From: Brachionus koreanus
Taxonomy: Eukaryota; Rotifera; Eurotatoria; Ploima; Brachionidae
Length of the DNA: 33,741 nt
Assembly: GCA_016987375.1 (NCBI GenBank)
Contig: PJRA01000524.1
Span: 811,014-844,754, forward strand
Reading direction: 5' to 3'
Shown here in pieces: positions 12,401 through 21,726 of the stretch (positions within the stretch are counted from its first letter, which is position 1; each line of letters starts with the position of its first letter). The notes beneath the pieces were generated by a model, which saw nothing but the letters and a program-made list of their open reading frames with translations, made no database searches and had not been told where the DNA came from. A program made the position numbers and the translations under genes.

Positions 12401-13026
12401 ACTTTCATAGTTTGCCGTGATAAATTATTGTTTCTTCCATCTATTCACGGCTCTATTTGTGAAAAAGATAAATCTAGAAAGACAACCATTTATTTGTTCA
12501 CTTATTAGACAATTACTATTTCTTCTCGATTCGTATTTTGTGCTAGCTGACTCTTAGTTGTTTAGTTAATTTGCATATTAAATGTATATTTTTAGAAAAT
12601 AAATCAGGAAAAGTTATTCCGAGGCAGTCACGAATTCTTTTCAACTCTCATGATTCCAATATGATTTAAACATATATTATATTTATGTATACAATTGGAA
12701 AAGAGGATAAATATTTATATTGTATTTATATTGGATTTAATTGTTTCTGTATGACCTTTATTAGTAGATCTATTAATTCTGTTAATTATTCAACTTTTAA
12801 AAAAAGCTTGTTTGTTGTTTTATCATCGATCAAATCAATAATTAGCTCTTTATAGATTGTTTTGATAATTGTCCTTAGTAAGAAAACATTTGATCATTTT
12901 CAATAATCAAGATTTTACAGTTTTTCTATTAAATTAAATTTTTCTCAATTGTCTTTCGCTTTTTACATCTGAATTAAATCACAATTTAATCTTGTTTTCT
13001 TTTTATTCTTTTTATTAAAATAATAA

Positions 13027-13088
13027 TTTAAGGGCCGTGACCCTTGGGAAGTTCAGAATGGTCTAAAACCTTCTTTTCAACCCGCATG
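13027..13088 (-). repeat. Short structured repeat, copy B (SINE-like)
   Basis: The minus strand reads CATGCGGG, TGAAAAGAAGG, GGTTTTAGACC (a GGT/ACC hairpin), GAACTTCCC, then the terminal hairpin AAGGG-TCACGG-CCCTT, TTAAA and an A-rich tail. TGAAAAGAAGG (11 nt) and GAACTTCCC (9 nt) are identical to copy C at 21114-21174. The first hairpin's closing pairs differ between B and C but stay complementary (GGT/ACC against GGC/GCC), which hints at selection or ancestry of an RNA structure. Its identity is unknown. Confidence 0.5.
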
Positions 13089-14201
13089 CGATTATAATAA
13101 TGTTTAATACAATTAAAGAGATACAGATAAAAATTTTTGTACATAAACTTATTTACAGATTAATAAAAGATAGAAAAGTTGTTTTTTTTTTCACTTTAGT
13201 TTTGAATTAATTGTAGCTTTGACAAACGTTGTTGATAATTCAAAACAGGCAGTTGTGTAATCAACTTTAAACTCTCTCATGATCATTTATGTCTTTTTCA
13301 AAATAAGGGCGTCATTCACTGACAGTCTAACCATTGAACAATACAATAATTTGATAGTCTCTCTACAAAAGTGCTTTCTTATTTAAAAAAAAAAAATATT
13401 TCATTATAATCAAGTGTATTTTAAACCTAGACTATATTTTTAATAAAAAAAATAAAAATAGTATAATCAAGGATACAGGCAATTTTCCTATTAAAAAAAT
13501 ATTAATGTTTTTGTATTTCTAATTTGATAATTATTTTATATTACCATGATTTGATTAAAGTACAAAAAAAATTAATCGTTTTTATTTTTAAAATTGATTT
13601 AATTGAGTGATTAGTGACAAAAACAATTTTTTTTTTAATAAATAATTTTGGGAGAATGCCCCTGGGTTTGTCCGAACAGTCTTCGCTTTCGTTTAAACCC
13701 TCAAAATTGAAAATTTTACAAAAGAAAAAATCCGAAAAAAGAGTAATAGACAAGAGTAATTTACCTGAATGTATTAATAGAATACTGAAAAATTTAAAGC
13801 TTAGTTTTTGCAACAAAAACAACTCATTTTAAAAAAAAATTTTATAGTAAAATAATTTTATGCTAGTTTGCGAGAGCATGTGTTAGCCGACCGTGCCAGA
13901 TTTATTAACCTAAAAAACAAAAAGCACAATATGACTTTTTGATTAAAATCTTAATTTTTTTTTTTGATCAATTTAGTTAGATAATTTTTTTTTAATTAAA
14001 CATTTTCTTGTCCACTTTAGATCTGCGTACAGAAATATCAAGAACAAAAAAAAATGCTTAGAAAAATAGTTAGCCAATAAATCAATTAAGCAATTAATTC
14101 TCATAGAGAAAAGCCAAACATTTATAATAGACAAATCCGTTTTAGCTTTATATTATTTTTTGAAATAGTTTTAAACCTTAATTAGTTGAACTGAAGTCAA
14201 A
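13089..14201. other. Upstream region of the serine-rich gene
   Basis: A+T-rich sequence with no assured promoter motif. It contains a small frame at 13655-13832 described separately. AATTAG at 14180-14185 could be a splice acceptor, leaving a 16-nt leader (14186-14201) before the start codon. The transcription start may therefore lie further upstream. Confidence 0.4.
13655..13832 (+). CDS. Possible small protein or exon, hypothetical
   Basis: From the ATG at 13655 a 58-codon frame reads MPLGLSEQSSLSFKPSK at its start, then a lysine-rich middle and LPECINRILKNLKLSFC near the end. Its first 50 bases are clearly richer in G+C than the flanking DNA, and the frame also extends upstream to 13614. 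No homolog is recognised and no convincing splice sites flank it. It could be a microprotein, an upstream exon of the gene at 14202, or chance. Low confidence. Confidence 0.18.
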
Positions 14202-15920
14202 ATGATGCTTAATAAAGAGCGATCAAACAGTCCGATGGCGGCATACAAAACAAGCTTGAAGAACAGCTCGCTGTCGTCGTCGGTCTCGTCGACGTCCTCG
14301 GCATCGTCTAGCTGGAAGCAAGTCTCGCCTAGTCAATTTCCGAAGAGCTCTTTTCAGCCGACCTCGTTCTCCTACCACACGTTCAACCCGAACCGAGTAA
14401 GCTCATACGACAACGAGAACTTGTACGAGAGCTCGCACGCCTTCTGGCCCAAACACGGCACCCTAAGCGAAAAGTGCGACGAGCAATTCGACAATGTGAA
14501 CTATTGTCGAAAGCGGGCGTCGATCGCCTGCACCAACACGAGCACTAAGCCCAAGGCTAGTTTGCTTAGCCGAGCACTGACCTATTCGTCCAAAACCGGT
14601 TCAAACAGCTCGTTGAGCAAGAATTTATCGTGGCGGGCCAAACTCGGCAAATATTTGTCATCGTCGAACTCGAAGAGCAGAAAGGCCGACGAAGACACAT
14701 ACTCGTCGTATCATTTGACGAGGAAAAACGCCATTCAGCTCCCGGCCGCCCATTCAAACATGAACATTTTAGTCTCGTCCTCTTCGTCGTCTTCTTCATC
14801 GAGTCAAATGAGTCCGTCGCCCAAGGCCAAACATTTGACGAGCAGTCTTCAAAAGCTCAGCATTGCCAACGGATTTAACTCGTTGCGCAAGATGCTACGC
14901 ATAAAAAGCTCCAGCAAGCAAACAATCGATTCAAATCTAGAATCACAGACTTTGAATAGGGCGCGCAAGAGCTCCAAAAATTTGAAAAAACAACTCTCAT
15001 TCAATCAAAATGATTCAATACTCAAACTGTTCGGCAGCAAACAGGACGATTTAGTTTTGAATTCAACGCGTAACGATTCGTCCTGTTTCAATTCAAATTT
15101 AAAGCAATTGAGCTGTGTTCGCAAAGACTGCAATTGTGTCGATACGTCCGGATCGACCCTGTTCAACAATATACTTAGCTCATCGCCGATAACAATTAAA
15201 AATTTTGATCAACCAGAAGTAGACTCTGTGCCAGAGGCTATTTCCGCTTCTAATGTAAAAATGTACGATGGCTACAGATCGCTCATAAAGCAAATCGAGG
15301 AGCTTAAGATGAACAAAGAAGAAGGTGACCAAGTCAGCGAAGAAGACTTGAAATGTGACATGGAAGTGGCTAGCTTTTTTGCCAGGAGCAAAAAATCTCA
15401 ACCGGTAAACACTTATTTTTCTACAAATGACTTAGTGAACTATGACTATTTGGAGAGCGCCATTGAGCCAGATGAGGATGAGGAGCAAAATTTGGACTTT
15501 TTGGTCAAGCAATTGGTCGCCGAGGCCTCTTTGTCTGATATTAATTTTGAAAAAAAAATTGACAGCAGTGATGAGCACAATTATGAGAATATGGCCTATG
15601 AGGAGAAGGATTCGCTCGACTTTAGCGACTATGTGGACACGTGCGATTTGCAAAGCTCGTCGCCAGAGTCAGAGATACAAATTGGCGATTTGCTTGCTAG
15701 CAAAAATCGCCAATTTGTATCGACTAGAAACGAGAGTAAATTGCCAAGCTTTTCCAATTCGTTGGGTCACGTGACCAAACGCATGGACTATTTTGATCGT
15801 CCGGCTAGCAATCATGCAAATAGTATTAAACTAGAGAAAAAAATTCGTCTCAATTATAGACGACCACAAAATGGCTATGTGGCAAATGACAACTATTTTA
15901 ACTTTGGCACTTTGTGTTAA
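14202..15920 (+). CDS. Serine-rich, probably disordered protein, single exon, unknown function
   Basis: A 572-residue uninterrupted frame, by far the longest at this end of the window, starting at the first of two adjacent ATGs (MM). No enzymatic or binding domain is recognised. Serine is very abundant, with clusters at 23-37 and a run of ten at 192-201. Basic stretches occur at 145-175 and 228-265 (NSLRKMLRIK, KSSKNLKKQLSF). Residues 355-480 are acidic with helical potential (SLIKQIEELKMNKEE; EPDEDEEQNLDFLVKQLV), and the tail is again basic (SIKLEKKIRLNYRRPQNGY). No signal peptide or membrane segment is visible. This composition is typical of an intracellular scaffold or signalling protein with many phosphosites, which is an inference. 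The 5' third uses G/C-rich codons (serine TCG) and the 3' part A/T-rich ones. A perfect inverted repeat lies in codons for residues 492-507. Confidence 0.85.
   Translation: MMLNKERSNSPMAAYKTSLKNSSLSSSVSSTSSASSSWKQVSPSQFPKSSFQPTSFSYHTFNPNRVSSYDNENLYESSHAFWPKHGTLSEKCDEQFDNVNYCRKRASIACTNTSTKPKASLLSRALTYSSKTGSNSSLSKNLSWRAKLGKYLSSSNSKSRKADEDTYSSYHLTRKNAIQLPAAHSNMNILVSSSSSSSSSSQMSPSPKAKHLTSSLQKLSIANGFNSLRKMLRIKSSSKQTIDSNLESQTLNRARKSSKNLKKQLSFNQNDSILKLFGSKQDDLVLNSTRNDSSCFNSNLKQLSCVRKDCNCVDTSGSTLFNNILSSSPITIKNFDQPEVDSVPEAISASNVKMYDGYRSLIKQIEELKMNKEEGDQVSEEDLKCDMEVASFFARSKKSQPVNTYFSTNDLVNYDYLESAIEPDEDEEQNLDFLVKQLVAEASLSDINFEKKIDSSDEHNYENMAYEEKDSLDFSDYVDTCDLQSSSPESEIQIGDLLASKNRQFVSTRNESKLPSFSNSLGHVTKRMDYFDRPASNHANSIKLEKKIRLNYRRPQNGYVANDNYFNFGTLC
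15674..15721. repeat. Perfect 18-bp inverted repeat within a coding exon
   Basis: The arm starting GATACAAATTGGCG (15674-15691) is the exact reverse complement of 15704-15721, with a 12-base spacer that itself contains the palindrome TTGCTAGCAA. It sits in the serine-rich gene and encodes part of EIQIGDLLASKNRQFVS. In mRNA it would fold into a strong stem. Confidence 0.9.
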
Positions 15921-16786
15921 GCTAAATGCAGCTTTTTTATTTCTGAATTTTTTTCAAGTGTAGAATTTAATGTTTATTTTTATTGTGCTAAGCGATTTTT
16001 TTTCTCGTTGTTTAAGACTTTATGTCAAAATTTTAATTTTTTTTTGTTTTTATTAAAAATATAGAAAATTTATTTATTCATTCAAATAATAAAATAATTT
16101 AATTAAAAGTCAGTTTTGTTTTTAAGCATACTTTTTGTTTGATATGGTTAACTTTATAAAATATGCACAATTTCGTCCATAGAGTTAATTTAAAAGAAAA
16201 TAAAAAAGTCGTTTCACTTCTCAAAATAAAACCTAACATTTTATTATTATTATTAATTATCTCAATGAACGCCCTTTAGACGATGTCTAAAAAAATTAAA
16301 TAAATAGGTTAAAAGAAATTAAAGACAAATGTTTGAATCTACTCTAAATAAGTTTTGGAAAAAATGTTAATTAAATTTTTTTCTTGTTATATATTGCTCA
16401 AGTTTTCTTTTCTTTATTTCGATCTAGAAGACAAAAATTAAATTATTCAAACCTGCGAGGATCACCAGTTCATCGACGGATTTTATTTATTAAATTTATT
16501 TTGGAGAAAAAAACTTCAAAAAATATTTAGTTGACTCGTTTTTCCTTTTTTTCAATGAAAATAATTTTTTTTTTATAAAAATTAAATAGTTTTATAATAT
16601 TTTTTAATTTAAAATATGATTGAAAAAAAAATATAAAAATGATTAAATTTATCGAAGGGGTTTAAAAAACTCTTCTGGTCTTCGATTGTAAAAAATTATG
16701 CTAAAAAAATACTGCAGAATATTTTTCTACGATTAGAAATTAGTTTTTCTATTTTTGTCATTCTTCTTCTTGTTGTATTAAGTCTA
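15921..16786. other. 3' region of the serine-rich gene and A+T-rich spacer
   Basis: Holds the likely 3' UTR of the serine-rich gene with an AATAAA signal at 16088-16093. The rest is A/T-rich, with no gene or RNA recognised. Confidence 0.5.
16088..16093 (+). promoter_or_regulatory. Candidate polyadenylation signal AATAAA
   Basis: A canonical hexamer 168 nt after the stop codon of the serine-rich gene. Such hexamers are frequent in this A+T-rich DNA, so it is only a candidate. Confidence 0.35.
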
Positions 16787-17346
16787 CCCGAGGGGACAAA
16801 AACAGGCAAAAAACACTGTTTAAACGTGAGCGTTTAAACGAAATAAAAGCAGACCATAAACGGGGGTAAAACAGCCAGAAAAAAAAATTTTTGTCTAAAA
16901 AAAAGAATAAAGACAAGAATTTAGACAAATTTAGTCATAAATAGTTAAATTAAAATAAAATCTTACATAAAAAAATTCAACATATTTTTCAAAAATATTG
17001 TAAAGTAGTGTGTCTTTTAAGCGTTTTTAGGTGTTTAAATAGTGTTTATGAGTGTTTGAAGTGTTTTTTTTTGGTTTTTTTTTTTTTAATTCTTTTCGGT
17101 TGTTTTTTTACAGTTTTTATTATTAAGAAATATTTTAATTATTATTTTAAAATTAATATTAAATATTAAAACAAATAATTTGATTATTTAAAATCATTCC
17201 TGAATAATAAACATGCTTAATTTGTTTTTTAAGTCCTAAAAACGGGATAAAAACAGGCTTAAAATGCATTTGGCGCGTCAAAAAAGGCTTAAAAACTTTC
17301 TAAATAAATTTAAACAGTGTTTTTTGCTTGTTTTTGTCCCCTCGGG
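16787..17346. mobile_element. Non-autonomous DNA transposon (560 bp, 38-bp TIRs, TA flanks)
   Basis: The left end (16787-16824) begins CCCGAGGGGACAAAAACA, and the right end (17309-17346) is its reverse complement over 38 bp with a single mismatch. Each end is flanked by TA (16785-16786 and 17347-17348), as expected for a 2-bp target duplication of the Tc1/mariner superfamily and some other DDE groups. The interior has no coding frame. It contains a hairpin GTTTAAACG-TGAG-CGTTTAAAC (16818-16839) overlapping the inner edge of the left TIR, and T/G-rich GTGTTT reiterations near 17010-17065. The nearly intact TIRs suggest a fairly recent insertion mobilised in trans. The superfamily cannot be fixed without a transposase; the CCCGAGGGGAC terminus is not one I can name. 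Confidence 0.88.
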
Positions 17347-19351
17347 TAACAGTATCTTCAAAAAATGAAACTAACTTTCTACAAATTTCAATGTATCTGA
17401 GAATATCGAAATGGCCGATAGTAAAAGTTAACAGATATAATAGAGTAAAAATTAGCTATCTGAGTTAATAAATAATTAATTGGGTGATTTAATTAACTTA
17501 ATGTATAACTTACTAGTATAAAACAGGTAGAAATGTGGATGAGATACAACTTGAATATTTAAAAAACAAGACGGAGACAAATATTCTTTCTAATAAAAAT
17601 TATATTTTCTTAATATGTGTTCATTATTTTTTTAAATTGTTCTTATTCTAATAAATCAGTTCTTATTTTATTAAATTTGTGGTATATTTTACAATTTTTG
17701 TGGTTTAAAAATATTCATCGTCTATCGAAATGTGCCAAATCAAATTTAAGATTAAAAGATATAGTAGATTTTGATGTGTAAAGGTCATTGGATAATTTGG
17801 AATCTAAGTGAATACAAAGATTGGAATTACTCTCAACAGCAAAGCGTTCTGATCTGGCTAGTCTATTTAACCATTTTTTTTTGAAGGGTCGTATAATTGA
17901 TAATAAATTTTTTTTATACAAACATTGTCACCTTTTTACTAAAAGCACATTTTCAACTAAATATATTCCAGACATATTTCAGAAGTTACTGTTGTAGGCC
18001 TTTTTTCCAATATTGAGGTAGAAAAATTTCAAAATTTTCATCATAAGTTTTTATTTTATAATTTTTTTAGAATAAAATAAATAACATAGTAAATAGTTAT
18101 ACCTTTTTTTTAACTTGAGAGTTTTTAATATTAAGATTACTATGATTTACAACTATTCAAAAAAATACATTTAAACACTTATTTGATATAAAAATTAAAT
18201 TTTTTGGAATTTTTTTAATCTTTGTCTTCAAAAATATTTAAAATTTTGTTTTGAAATAAAAATAGTATTTTTATTAGAAAAAGCTTTTTAACTGTTTTTT
18301 CTTAATTTTAATATTTATCTTTCAAATTTTTCTATTTTTATTAATTTTTTTTTCTAAATTAAAACACCTTTTGCAATGGTTTTAAAAATGACTTCAAAAA
18401 TTTTTATTTTCAATACTCATGAATGTATAAATTCTATTAATTTTATTGATTAATTGTATAGATTTTTATGCATTTTTATTTTTTGAAAAAATTTTATTTG
18501 TTTTTATTAATATTATGTTTGCATTTGATTGTATTGAAAATTTTTTTTGACTAAATAAAATCATTTTAAAAAGGTTAATTGAATTTTGTTAATTTTTTTA
18601 AGAAAATGAGTGTTGTTTGTTTACAACCAACAACTTAAATTGAGACCAAAAATTTAAGATTATTTAAATTATTGAAAAAAACTGGCTAGACTTTTATTTT
18701 TGAAAGAATATTAGTTTTTAATTTGAATTTAATCGATTGGAAAGTTGTGTTTTTGTTTTGCGAATATCTTAATTGAAAAAATGCTTTGATTTTGTCCTAG
18801 AATTGCATTTAAAACTAAGGTATAAAAAAGTTATTTGAGAACACCCTATCGGCTTTTTTATACAAAATTTTTTTTTGACCAAAACAAATCTTATGCTTGT
18901 AAACAACTGTTGAACTAATTCAAACAAACTAAATATAAAAAATTTAGGAAAACAATTTGCTAAATTGGATCCATTTTTATTTTAACATGTTCGATTAGTC
19001 TATACATTTAGATCTAAAATTAATTTTGAACTAATATTTTTTAAGACATTTAAAAAATAATCCAAAATCCAAAGCGTTTTATGAAATTTCAATCACATAG
19101 GTTAAACAAACTTGAATTTGTTAAAATGTATCTAGTACATTTTAAATCAAATTAACTATAATTTTTATTCATATATTAATGAAAATAAAAAAAAAAACAA
19201 CTCGAAATATTTAAGTCTAAAATTATGTCCACATAAAAATTAAACCTGTTTAATTTAGCATTTTAAACATACATACCTTTTGTTAAAGAGGTCTAAAATA
19301 TGATTATTAATTGTTCTGAGTTATTTTGCTTGATCTAAATAGGAACAAAAA
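17347..19351. other. A+T-rich intergenic region upstream of the coiled-coil gene
   Basis: No gene could be supported. A 68-codon minus-strand frame at 17715-17921 (ending KFDLAHFDRR) has fairly balanced composition but no recognisable domain or splice context. The sequence next to 19352 has a possible splice acceptor AATAG ending at 19342. Confidence 0.4.
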
Positions 19352-20375
19352 ATGTCCACCTCGTTTCAGGAGAGTGGTTCAAAAGAATGGTGTTTGTGTG
19401 AGGATGCCGAAATGCTGCGCAAGCAACGTGAAGAAATTATTCTTTTGACCAAAGAGCTCAAAAATCAAGAAGACCAAATGGTTGTCTTTCAAACGAACAG
19501 CAAAAAACTCAAAGATACAATTAAAACTATGAAAGAAGAAAAAAAAAGTTTACAGTCAGACTTGTTGCAAAAAAATTCTGAAATAGCATCCCTCAAAGGT
19601 AAAATAATCAAAAGCCATTTTGGAACAAATTTAAATTTTTTGAGCCAAATTTTTATTTATTTTAATTTAGATTCTATAGAAAACTTAAAAAAAGAAAATG
19701 ACTCATTGAAAGTAAAAATAACTCAAAAAGATTCTTATATTCAAAATCAAGCAAAAAAAAAGCTGTCCTTAAATGACGAATTGAATAAACTAAAGCAAAA
19801 ACTAAGCGACAAAGAAAAGTCTTTTGAAGTAAAAATTTGTTTATGAATAAAGTTTTCTAAAATTGAATCTAAAATTTATTTTAGAAATTAAATTCCGATT
19901 TTGTAAAGTTAAAATCAAATTTTAAAGATCAATTAAAGCAAAGCGTTGATCTAAGAAATCAAGTTAATGATTTAATAAAAACAATTGATTCTAAAGTTTG
20001 TTTTGAAATATTTTTATTCTATTTTATTAAAATTTTTTTATCAAGAACGACTTGCTGAAGCTTTCATCAAATCAAATTGAACAATTGGAAAATAATTTAC
20101 AAAATATTTACACATTTATTTCTAGTTATGTTAAAAAAAGCGAAGAAAACACAATTACTATTGAATTAAATGATAAAAGTTGCAATAAATCCATAAAAGC
20201 TTCGCCAAATGGCACTCATTTAAAACAAAATGTTTTTTTTGATGAAGTCAAAGACATCTTCACTAATCTTTTGTCTGATACTTCGAATAAAAGTGAAAAG
20301 CTGCTTGATTTATTCAATTCAGCAAAAACTGATGAGAAACAAAATAGAACTAGTACACCAGCTGAGTTTTTTTAA
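19352..20375 (+). CDS. Coiled-coil protein, four exons, unknown function
   Basis: Gene model: exons 19352-19598, 19671-19828, 19885-19995 and 20046-20375, with introns of 72, 56 and 50 bp, all GT..AG. Splicing keeps one open frame of 281 residues. The first intron is a multiple of three with no stop, so unspliced reading would add 24 residues, but its A/T-rich content and clean splice sites argue for an intron. Residues ~20-195 are heptad-rich coiled coil (EMLRKQREEIILLTKELKN; KKSLQSDLLQKNSEIASLK; NDELNKLKQKLSDKE; SSNQIEQLENNLQNIY). A short Trp/Cys-containing head (EWCLCEDAE) precedes it and a polar tail ends in TPAEFF. No signal peptide or membrane helix is visible. A structural or adaptor role in the cytoskeleton or centrosome is possible but unproven; no family is recognised. 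It converges with the LPCAT-like gene. Confidence 0.8.
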
Positions 20376-20417
20376 TTTTTTAAATTATATTTATTTAATG
20401 AATTAAAATTAAAAAAA

Positions 20418-20423
20418 AATAAA
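20418..20423 (+). promoter_or_regulatory. Candidate polyadenylation signal AATAAA
   Basis: Lies 43 nt after the stop codon of the coiled-coil gene, a plausible position. It is flanked by poly-A/T sequence, so chance occurrence is possible. Confidence 0.4.
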
Positions 20424-21010
20424 AATTTTTGAATCAAAAATTTTGTTCAATATTTTTTCAAGATTTGACAAAATATTATTTTAGAAAAGAGTGAATGATG
20501 ATTTTTATTAGTTTCACGATAAAAATTTTAAATTGAGTTGAATTAATAGATGGATAGAGCAACAAAAACAAATGTTCTTCTGTAATATTATTTTTTAAAA
20601 TTCTTCTACTCACTTCATTTTCATATAAATTGTTTTAATTTTTAAAATTAAATAATCATGATTAAGTTCTTTTGGTTCTTAATATTAATTTATTAATTAG
20701 CTTATAGGTAAGTGGTAAGTGAACAATCAATTACATTAGCTAGAAACTTTCGAATTTAATCAGACAAAATATGAAAAGTTTTCAAACTGAATCCAAGAAT
20801 TGCTATGGAATGTTCATCATAAACAGTAACAATCATCTAGGAGCTTAATGACTGGGAACTCGGCAACTATTTAGACTAGTTTGTAACCAAAAACCAAGCG
20901 TATCTACAATTGGATATAAGCATATACAAAATAAAGACACTTAGTATCATGGATAAAACAGAGCCTGCGTCACAATCACTTCTCCTTTTTTTTCTCATCT
21001 AGGCTGAGAA

Positions 21011-21050
21011 TCCGCAACTCCAGCAATAATAATTATTTGCTTGATGCGGA
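21011..21050. ncRNA. Candidate short hairpin, microRNA-like but short
   Basis: TCCGCA (21011-21016) pairs with TGCGGA (21045-21050), and AGCAA (21022-21026) pairs with TTGCT (21037-21041). The two stems are separated by an asymmetric internal loop (5 against 3 bases) and the apical loop is 10 bases. The stem is more G+C rich than the surroundings, but the foldable part is only ~40 nt, short for an animal pre-miRNA. Function is speculative. Confidence 0.2.
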
Positions 21051-21113
21051 AGTGAATAAATATGTTCAATACATCTTGATGCTCTTCCATTTATTTATTT
21101 TTATTTGAAAAAT

Positions 21114-21174
21114 TTTATAGAGTTTTTACTCCGGGAAGTTCCAAGCGGCATATGCCTTCTTTTCAGCACTAATG
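21114..21174 (-). repeat. Short structured repeat, copy C (SINE-like)
   Basis: The minus strand reads CATTAG, TGAAAAGAAGG, then GGC-ATAT-GCC, GAACTTCCC and the terminal hairpin GAGT-AAAA-ACTC, followed by TATAAA and a tail rich in AAATAAATA units. It matches copy B in block order, spacing (13 against 14 nt between the two invariant blocks) and both hairpins. Loop and stem bases differ while the pairing is kept. Confidence 0.5.
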
Positions 21175-21698
21175 TTTGAAAATTTTAAAATTAGTAAATG
21201 ATCATAATAAAGAAAAGAAAATTTGAAATAAACTAGAAAATAAATTTAATTAATTAACATTATTTACAAAATTAAATAGAGTTAAAAATAGGAAGAAAAA
21301 GTTTATTGTTTATTATTTTTTTGCTAAAATGTTGCATAGCGGTGTTGGGTATTTTTTTTTGTTCATTTGATGCTTCTCTAAATCTTGCTTTTATCAGTTA
21401 TAAATTTCTTTTACGATTGAAAAGCGTAAACATCATATAAAAATAATAATTTTATTTTATAAGAATTTTACAAAAATACAAAAAAAAATTATTTTTTTTC
21501 AATTACATTCCTTTGGCATGATACGAAAAATAACTATTAGATGATAAAATAGTAGACTTATTTACAAATACTTTGTATTTAAGTAATGTATCAAGTGCAG
21601 CTTAAACTATTGTTTACTTAATTTTTAAATTAATTTACAAATATTGTAGAAAATTTTCGTTAATGATTGTAGCTAAAATATTCTTTTAATAAAATTAT

Positions 21699-21704
21699 TT
21701 TATT
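21699..21704 (-). promoter_or_regulatory. Candidate polyadenylation signal AATAAA
   Basis: The minus-strand hexamer lies 22 nt after the stop codon of the LPCAT-like gene, the right side and orientation. A/T background makes it provisional. Confidence 0.4.
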
Positions 21705-21726
21705 TAACTAACAAAAAAGGAAACAA

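Larger units (their letters stand above)
2854..13026. other. ~10-kb A+T-rich gene-poor region
   Basis: No coding exon or RNA gene could be supported on either strand; frames are short and A/T-driven. Contents seen: hairpins at 3293-3314, 6935-6951, 7399-7425, 7573-7620, 8581-8618 and 8935-8951; (CAA)5 tracts at 3598-3612 and 6334-6348; a CT-rich tract at 9409-9426; and many poly-A/T runs. It could be intergenic sequence or contain long introns or enhancers of the gene at 14202, but nothing in it decides this. Small exons could be hidden. Confidence 0.5.
20376..21726. other. Spacer between two convergent genes
   Basis: Contains a candidate AATAAA for the coiled-coil gene at 20418-20423, a stretch of more balanced composition at about 20720-21060 that encodes nothing recognisable, a hairpin at 21011-21050, repeat copy C, and the candidate polyadenylation signal of the LPCAT-like gene. 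Confidence 0.45.

Noticed and set aside
14566..14878. Long frames on both strands inside the serine-rich gene
   Set aside because: They arise from the G+C-rich TCG/GAG codons of the 572-residue frame and have no independent features.
15180..15774. Several 73-110 codon frames overlapping the serine-rich gene
   Set aside because: Shadows of the main frame; no start context or domain.
17715..17921. 68-codon minus-strand frame ending in LAHFDRR
   Set aside because: Composition is less biased than most, but there is no domain, no partner exon and no upstream signal to support a gene.
19599..19670. Reading the coiled-coil gene's first intron as coding (24 extra residues)
   Set aside because: It has good GT..AG ends, an A/T-rich pyrimidine tract before TTTAG and a hydrophobic insert that would break the coiled coil.
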